Source of the DNA: Ectocarpus siliculosus
Taxonomy: Eukaryota > Sar > Phaeophyceae > Ectocarpales > Ectocarpaceae
Reading direction: 5' to 3'
Length of the DNA stretch: 13,215 bases
Assembly: GCA_000310025.1 (NCBI GenBank)
Contig: FN649737.1
Coordinates: 1,691,274 to 1,704,488, forward strand
Below the pieces are notes generated by a model. That model did no database searches, was not told the DNA's origin, and saw only the letters and a list, made by a program, of their open reading frames with translations. Below are positions 1 to 8,299 of this stretch, piece after piece. Position 1 is the stretch's first letter, and every line of letters begins with the position of its first letter. Both the position numbers and the translations under genes were made by a program.

Positions 1-224
1 GCGGGGGACCCATCCGCCCCCGCCTCGTCACTGCCCCAGTCCTGGGAACTCCTGCTGAAGGCGCTACTACTCGCCACCGGCGGCAGGGGGGGGGGGCTCG
101 CGAAGAACGTGGGGCTGGTCGGGCTGCTGCCGAAGGCGGCTCCGAGCCCAGGCGACAGGAAGGCGGGCGGGCGGAAGTCGCCCGTCCCGCCATCTCGCCA
201 GCTGTTCCACTGCTCCGTGTAGGT
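1..224 (-). CDS. E2F: E2F exon: C-terminal region, part 4 (runs off the window)
   Basis: The acceptor is CGTCAG|ACC, in phase 0 with the previous exon, giving [20 protein letters not shown]. The frame stays open to position 1 and ends in GADGSP plus two bases. It is rich in Ser, Pro, Phe and Gly ([20 protein letters not shown]) with no known domain. The stop codon lies outside the window, so protein length and any terminal motif cannot be judged. Confidence 0.7.
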
Positions 225-3200
225 CTGACGAGCACGTTAACGGGAGGGGCGACGAGCACGCCAGCGGCGGGTCGCGGGTCAGGAGTTTTGAAACACGTGT
301 GTGCGCTGCTGCGTTATGTGTGTACCACGTTGTGGCACTTTCGATCTTGCGTTGATTTGGATGCTGCTGCCGCCGTCTCCTCGAAGCTATCACAACATAC
401 GTAGTGTCAGCATCGCCCGTCACCCTCCCCAACCCCAAAGCTGCAGCCACCCCTTTGGTATATCTCGGATCACGGACGAGGGGAGTCTCGAGTCTCTCGT
501 TCGGCACCTCCAAAACACCCATGTTGCCGTTCACACGAGAAAATAATGTCGGTTTCCATGTTCTCAAAATCTCGCACTTGTAGAAATCTCAAAAAGAAGA
601 GGGCGACGAATGGTAAAAAACAAAAAAAGAATCGCGATCGTACATACAGCACGTGCTCAGCGTAGCTCACCTCCATGTACTCATCCAGACACTCCTTCAT
701 GGAGGAGGGGTCGGGCGGAGGAGCGAGGGGGCTCTCCTCCGGAGTCACCGCGACGGCCGCGCCCCCCCCGCCTAGAGAGAACCACCGCACCGCGCCCCCC
801 TGGGCATCGCCGTCCATCATAGCCCCCTCACCGCCGGCCTTGCCGCCGCCGGCCTTGCCGCCGCCGCGTGCCCCCCCCTGCTTCCGCCCGACGGCATCGT
901 TGTTGCGCGCGCGGGATGGGGGGGCGGCATTCAACGCCCGCGCAACAACACCGCCTCTGCTACCCGACGACGACGACGACGCCGCGGCGGAGGCGCCCGG
1001 GCGTGTGTTAGGGGTCGACACCCCTCCCCGGCAAGACCCCGCGTTAGTCGTCATCGTCGTCCCGGCCACCGCAACACCCACCGAACGGTTCCTGGCCCTC
1101 TTGCGGCCGCCTCCGCCACCGCCGGACGACGGCGGCGGCGGAGGCGGCGGCGCAGCCGCCGCCCGCCCGGGGGTAGTAGTAGTAGTAGTGATGGCGGCGG
1201 CGCGCGCCTCTGCCATCTTGGAGGCCGCTACCGCAGCCGACTTGGCCGCCTTGAGCTGCGCGGTCGAGAACGCGTCGTCCTCCTTCTTTTTCTCGCCCCC
1301 TCCTCCGTCTCCGTCCCCTTGGTGGGCGAGCCAGGCGTCGTCGTCGTTGTCGTACCGGGGAACGGACCTGCGGCGTTTCCTCGCCCACCGCTCGACGGAG
1401 TTAGAGGAGGAGGAGGAGGAGGAGGAGGAGGGGGCGTCGTAGGAGCCCGGGTCCGGGAACTCGCGCATCACCTGCGAGGCACCGGGTTCAGACGCAATCA
1501 CATGTCGGATGCAAAATACATCCGGTAAACGCGTTCATTTTGTGAGCGAACAGAGAGAAGGCAGAGAGACTATGAGCGAGCTTTTGAAGCACGTTCCATC
1601 AAAGTGTGTTGCGATCAGCGAAATAACCCGTTGGACAGCTAGCCAAGAGCACGGTCAAGGGACAACCTGCAAGGGCCGCGAAGGTGCCAGGCAGAACACG
1701 AAACCACACTCAGATTTTGCAAGACTTTTGTTTACTACATGACTCATCGCGGTCTAAAGCTGTCCCTCCCCCCAAGACTCAGGCCGGGCAAAAGCTTCCG
1801 CCTAGAAGAGCGGGCGCGACAGCCGCACTCTGCGGCAACACATGTCAGTCAAAACGCACATACCGTGCAAGACCTGTCGTCCCCCTCACATGGAACGCAA
1901 GATACGAACAGCAAATCAAATCATGGGGGGGGGGGGGGGTAAATCCAAGTGATGGATGGGCACACGTCATCTACGTAAATGTACCGATGCGTAGACCACT
2001 CGAGGACGGCCTTTGCGAGAAATTGAAGTGTTCCAGTATGAGGAAATAGAACAGGGAGGGGGTACGCAGACTCTATCCCTATCCCTAGCCCTAACCCAAC
2101 TCCCCCGATTGATTGCATGCTTTCTTCAACATGTTTCCTGAACCGAAAAACCTCGCGAGGGCTACATACTGCGAGGAAAGGGCAGGACCGAGCTTTACCT
2201 GGCGCGGGTCGACGGGGCTTCCCTGGTCCGACATGACGTCCGACGGCCCCTCCGGCGCCATAAACGACGACGAAAGAGCGGCGGCGGCGGCGGCCTTAGG
2301 GCCGTCAGCAGCGGCGGCGGCGGCGGCGGCAGGGGTGGGCGCCTTGGCGGCGTTGCCGCCGCTACATCCGTTGGTGGCAACGTCCGCGTTCGTGGCGTAC
2401 GGCGTGTCGGATGGAGAAACCCACCGCGTGGACGCGAGGGTGGACGGAGGGCTCATGCCTTCGAACGAAGGCCGTCTTAGTCTGCTTCGTCTCGACTCCG
2501 ACCCGACCTGGAAGGGGGGGGGGAGTGAAGTGGTGCACACCAGGCGTTAGTCTCAGAGAGAGCTCGTACTCCTCGCTGTTTCTTTGTACCGTTCCATGGG
2601 TGTCAGAAACCGGTTTCTTGTTGTCGAGGTCTCAACCACGGCCATCAATCACAGAAGTGGGGCTGACCTCTTGCTAAGCAAAAGAGAGACTTCTGGTGGC
2701 AAGGGCTTGTTGTAGAGAGACGAACTGCTCTTTGCGCACATGGGACAGCAGCAGCTGGTCCGAGAAAAAACAACGCAACAACCTTTAGACGTCACCGCTG
2801 GGAGGCAACCCCCCTCCAAAACTCCATTTTCGAGTACTCATGGCGGTGACAGAAGTACCACTTCTGTTTCAAAATATACCGGTGATTTGGCTACAAAAGT
2901 GAAAATCCATACCATCATGTTTCAAAAACATAAGGGCGCTTCGGTTGAAAAAGTGAAAATCCCAATGTTATGGTCCCTACATCTCCGAACAGTGCAAAAC
3001 AGCGAGAATCCCAATGGTCCCTATGTTTCGGAACAGATTGATACTGTACGCGGCGAAAATCCGAACGGTCCCTATATTTCCAAACAGAGTGATACTGAAC
3101 GGCGAAAATGCCAAAGGTCCCCATATTTCCGAACAGAGTGATGACGGCCGCGGGCCGCGCATCCGACACGCGTACCTCGGTCTCAAAGCCCTCCACGGCA

Positions 3201-4100
3201 GCAGCGAGGGGAGTCCACACCCCCCCCATGTCGTTGAGATCATTCTCGGCCCAGGCGTCTCCGGCGCAGCCGGCGGTGCCGAGCCCCGCGTTCTCGACAT
3301 CGTTGCCCTTCGAGGCTGTCAGCGTTCCAACACCCAGCGGGTTCCACGAAAACCCCGGGGTTCCAACAGCAGGAGACGCAGGAGCGGCGGCGGCGGCAGC
3401 GGCGGCAACAGCGGCAGCAACAACACCGCCGGTAGCTTCGCCAGCAGCGTAGCCGAACGCGTTGGATGCAAGCGCGGCGGGCGCAGCAAGGCTGCCAGAC
3501 TTCGGACACGGCCCGCTAGTCGTGGTGGGTGAGGGCAGTCGGTTGTTGTCGGCGGTGGCAGCGGCGGCGGTGTGCGGGAGGCGTGCGGCGGCCCCTGCTT
3601 GCTGTGCTTGGGAAGGGTCCAGGAGAGGCAGGGTCCTTACGGGCACCCCGATCCACCGGAAGTTTGGCTTGCACGAGTCTTTGGAACGGACCTGAGGGGC
3701 AGGAGATGTGTGAGCGATAGTAGAAAGAATGTGTGTGAGAGTGGGGACACTCAACCTAAAAAAGACCAAAAGTGAACTCACAACAACAACAGAGAAGGTA
3801 CACAAAACAAGGTACACCTATAGACGGAGGATAAGGGAGATTGCTCGAATCAGGGTGACCACAGCAGTCGTTGGCACGGCCATGCTTCGAATACACAGAA
3901 TCCATGGGAGAGGGCGCGAGCGTGAGCGACAGTTCCGACAAAGCAAGCCCTTTTTCTCGCCAAGGGCAAGAAACGCGGCATAGCATAGAAGAGAGCTGTA
4001 GGGGTAGCAACCAAGCAATCCAAGTGTACACAATATTTTCGGGGGGGTGGCATGGATAGCTTCCAGATGCTCCTCAGGGCCGACATGCACGTGCCTCGAG

Positions 4101-4132
<32 letters not shown>

Positions 4133-4993
4133 CGCTGGACTGCATCGGCATTGTGTTGGGGGTGGTGAAAGAGCAGGCGAGGGTTGGGTCGTATACCGTA
4201 GGCGACATGACACAAGATACCACACCCGTTGACCGATTTTCAACCACTCCACAGCCGAAAGAGAGAGGCGGCGCCGAAGCGTTGGAACCTATTATACCTT
4301 TCCGCTAACGAATCGATTGAGACTTGCAACCCCTTCCTCGTAGAGGTGTGAACATCGGTCCAGGGAGGGGGGGGGGGGGGGGGGTATCTTGCGTCACGTA
4401 CGAATATCGCACCTTATCCACGAGGCCAAGTGCAGCCAGAGCGTTGGCGATGTCGTACAGCCTCCTCGCCCGGGTTTTGAACACCACGGTTGACCCAGCC
4501 ACCTGCCACCAACAGGCAGAGGGTCCCCGTCCACAACAACAATCACCGTTACGTGCCGAGTACAAAAATCTCGGCACTACTTGTGCTGCACTGCACCACT
4601 GCTTTGCTCCCGGGTAAACAACATGTTCTTGCTCGGTTGCTGTGCGATACATATATACATGTATGTACAAGTGACCCGGAGCGGGTTCAAGAAACAACAG
4701 TGCTGCAAGATGAAAGGCAGCAGGAGGACCAGACACAGCTGACGTGTGTTTTTGACTCCAAGAGCCCAGCAAACCTGAACGAACCAACAAGTAGTATAAT
4801 CTGCATGCAATTTTATGCTGCAAGCGGCGCTCACGTCGCTGGGCTCGGAGAGTTTCTCTGCGGCTTCGCCGACGCTGACGACGTCGTTGCCCACGAGGAA
4901 GAGCTGCACGAACCGCCGGCAGAGACCGCCTAGGCTCTTCTCCTGTAGGCAACGCCGACCCCGACAATGGAGAGAGGGAGGGAATTAGGGAGG

Positions 4994-5078
<85 letters not shown>

Positions 5079-6599
5079 TGAGACAGAGGGAGATGGAGAG
5101 AGACTAGCAGGACGAAGTCGACGAGCGACGGTCAGTCAGGACTATCGTCGAGTGGGAGGAAGGAAGACCATGCCAACACCGAGCATGTTGGGATTTTTTG
5201 CGTCCGACCTGTCCCATTCGAACCGTCTACCCTCGCCCCAACCCCCTACGCAAGTGCCAAGCGGATCGTCCGGACACCTACCCCCGCGGGACGAGACAAA
5301 CAACGACACGGCCAAAAAAAAAAAAGCTTACGCGGAAGACGGAACTCTCGAAACCTCGCCTCAAGTGCGACGATGATGACGGCAGCCGTTTGTTGCTGCT
5401 ATTTTACCTTTGTTCCGTCAGCCCTGGGACCTCCGAGAGAACCAACCGCGTTGCCAATGAGCTTGGCCTGCTTGAGGCACTCGGTCATGCCTGGGCATCA
5501 CGAGGGGGGGGGGGCACGGGATGGGCGTGCGAGAAATGCAAGAGTTCAAATAAAGAAGAAGACACATCTCTCGCCCACCCGGCCACAAACAAGCTATTAA
5601 TAAGAAGATACACACAACAGAGAAACCACTCTCCCGCCCACATGGCCACAAGCAAGACAAGAAGACACACACAACATAGAAGAAGCCACATCTCTCGTCC
5701 ACCTGGCCACAAACAAGACGGGAAGACACACATGGATTTCTTCCTATTCCGCACCATGCCTCACAGATCTACTCTGCTGTGGTGCAGCTGCTGCTACTGC
5801 CACCTACCGTTCTTGGCCACTTCTTCGGGGAACACGTGGGTGGCCGTCCTCTGCAGCTGTCGAAGGGTCAGGATCAAGTTCTTCTTGCCGTGCCACCTGT
5901 CCATTGATAGCGTGGTCCGTCCAACCGTGACATACCACCGCCGTCGGCACCAACAACGGCGGTCGGTTGGGTACGTTCCGAGAGAGGAGGGAGCATGACC
6001 GGGAAATTCGTCAGCTTGAACGTCTAGGGTTTAGGGATCGTCATGGGATGGTACGCCTTCGCACGCTGTACGACCTCACTATATGCGGTACAACCATACT
6101 ATATGCGGTACAACCAGGTTATACGCGGCACAACTCAATATATGCGGTACAACCTCAAAACATGCGGTGCAAAAACACAGGTTTGGTTGTTGCTACTGAC
6201 ATGAAAAATGAAAAGGTTTTCTGAGACACAAATGCTGGGTTGCCGAACAACATTAGCAGCACCAGCACACTAACAACACCAGCACCAGTACCAACAGCAA
6301 CGACACCGATCGACAGCAACATCGACCACAAACGTTAGATGCTGCAGCGGTAAAGAAGCACGCAGGAAAAGACCTTGCTGCAATACCGTACCAGAATTCG
6401 CTTGCTTCAATCGGCGCGCGGCCTTAACCGTACGTACCGCCTGGCGTCATACAACATCGAACCAGCTTGCCCCAACAGTAGAGGCCAACTACAACCACCA
6501 CCACCACCATTGCCATCACCACCGCCTCCAACAACAACGACGACCAATCAGCATCAGCAACAACAACTGTTGCAATCGCCACCACCACCAACATCACCG

Positions 6600-6654
<55 letters not shown>

Positions 6655-8267
6655 CGAACAACCCCAAAACAGACACGGCTCGCTGCTTTTCCTCGTCCAC
6701 CCCTCCCGCCGTACCTGTAGGTGTTCTTCCTCGCGCGGGTGACCACACAGACGCTCTCCAAGATGTTGATCACGTCGTAGATCCTGCGCCTCGCAACGCC
6801 CAGCTCGGCCGCCGCCTTGTCGAGCTCGATCATCCCCTCCTCGCCATCCCCCTTGTCACCCTTCTTACCGCCCGCGGCGGCAGCGGGGCCGCCTCCCGCA
6901 ACGGGGCCGCCTCCCGCAACGGGGCCGCCTCCCGCAACCCGGTCACGAAAGTGCTGGCTGTGCCCGTACACCTCCACAAACCGTCCGCAGAGAAGGCCGA
7001 GAGACTTCGCACGTGGCAACAAACATCCAACAACCATTGTGCGTGCGGTGAGGGATATGGTTTCAATTTACGCCGGAGCGGGAAACGGGGGTGTGACTTC
7101 GTAGCAAAATCGTCCCAACAACCATTGCGCGTGCGTTAAGGATGAAGGTTAAAATGGTCGGAGCTAGCGGGAAACGGGGACGTGGCTTTGTACCAAAAAC
7201 GTCCAACCGCTGTATATCGAGAGTGCGTGGACAAAGGTTTCCAGGGTCGGGATTTACGCGTTAGAAAAGGGAGCGGTAAACAGGGACTGCAAATGTACAG
7301 ATGACCGAGTCACATATACATGGTAAGCAAAGCAGCACGCGAGGTCAGAGCTCTGGCTAGGACCACATTGCTCTGCCGGTCGATGGATATGACGGTGTGG
7401 GTCTAGGCGGCAAGAGACTTCCGCCACGGCAGGACCTCGTCGTGGCATGCGCCGTGTCCGACACACAAGGCATGGTGGGGTGTGCAGCCACGGGTACGAA
7501 GCAGCAACCCCAGCAAAAAATATCTCCGTGCACCTCTCCTGATGCCAAAAAAAACTCACCATATACGAGGTGGTGTTCTGCATGAACGCTCATCGTCAAC
7601 CGACCCTACTACTGCTGTGTCTTCCCCTCCCGACTCTCCAAAGTGTCGATCAACAGCTTCTTGTCGTGTCACCTTAGCAGTGTTTTTGGCTGCATTTCAC
7701 AGCAGCGTCAACCAGACGTACGAACGAGTTCACAAGCGGCCGGAACACCATCGTCACAGGTAACACGTACCAATAGCGAAGAACCTCACCTTGTCCTTCC
7801 GGCAGTAGCTGCTGTACCCAAGGTCGTCCCCCAACCCCGATCCCGCCGCCCCAAGGTCCTCCCTACAGAAGAGCAGCCCGCCACCGCCGCCGCCACTCTC
7901 CGGCACCGACGGCGTCACCACGGCCTCACCCCGGCCGTTGCCGCCGCTGCCGCTCCCTCCCGGGCCGGCCATCGACCTTACGCTACCGCTGCCGGCGGCG
8001 ACACCCTTCGGCGATGGAGTCCAAGCCCCGGCCACCGCGGGAGGCGGCGGCGGTGGCGGGAGCGGGAGCGGTGCTTCCGAGTCCCTCCCCCTGGGGGTGG
8101 TATTGTTGTTGTTACCTCCACCCCCACCGGCGCAGAAGAGCTGGCTCCGCGCCCGGCCTTCGCCGCTGCTATCGCCGCAACGCCGGTCGCCGTCGGCGTA
8201 AGACCGCTTGCGGGGCGAGCGCTGTCGGGGGGAGCGGCGCACGCCGGCAGCGGCGGGAGAGGGGGAG

Positions 8268-8299
<32 letters not shown>

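Larger units (their letters stand above)
7026..7290. repeat. Tandem repeat of about 88 bp, roughly three copies, in E2F intron 1
   Basis: Copies begin near 7026, 7113 and 7201 with (G)TCCAACAACC-like starts. The first two share CCATTGYGCGTGCG and later AGCGGGAAACGGGG; the third is more diverged. The array lies in the intron immediately before the exon of the first DNA-binding domain. Two copies contain GCGGGAAA, which is TTTCCCGC on the transcribed strand. Confidence 0.75.

Noticed and set aside
470-670. Extension of the minus frame beyond the donor at 670
   Set aside because: After YMEV the sequence becomes Phe/Cys-rich and unlike the exon, while GAG|GTGAGC and the in-phase exon at 224 fit splicing.
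675-1442. Long plus-strand open frame (255 codons) of Pro, Ala and Ser
   Set aside because: It is the antisense of the E2F 801-nt exon; composition is explained by GC-rich trinucleotides and there is no motif or start context.
2953-3150. Regular repeats as a CRISPR array
   Set aside because: Direct tandem minisatellite without distinct spacers, in an intron of a eukaryotic gene.
5530-5740. 62-bp repeats as a mobile element end
   Set aside because: No inverted ends, target duplication or coding capacity seen; simple tandem array.
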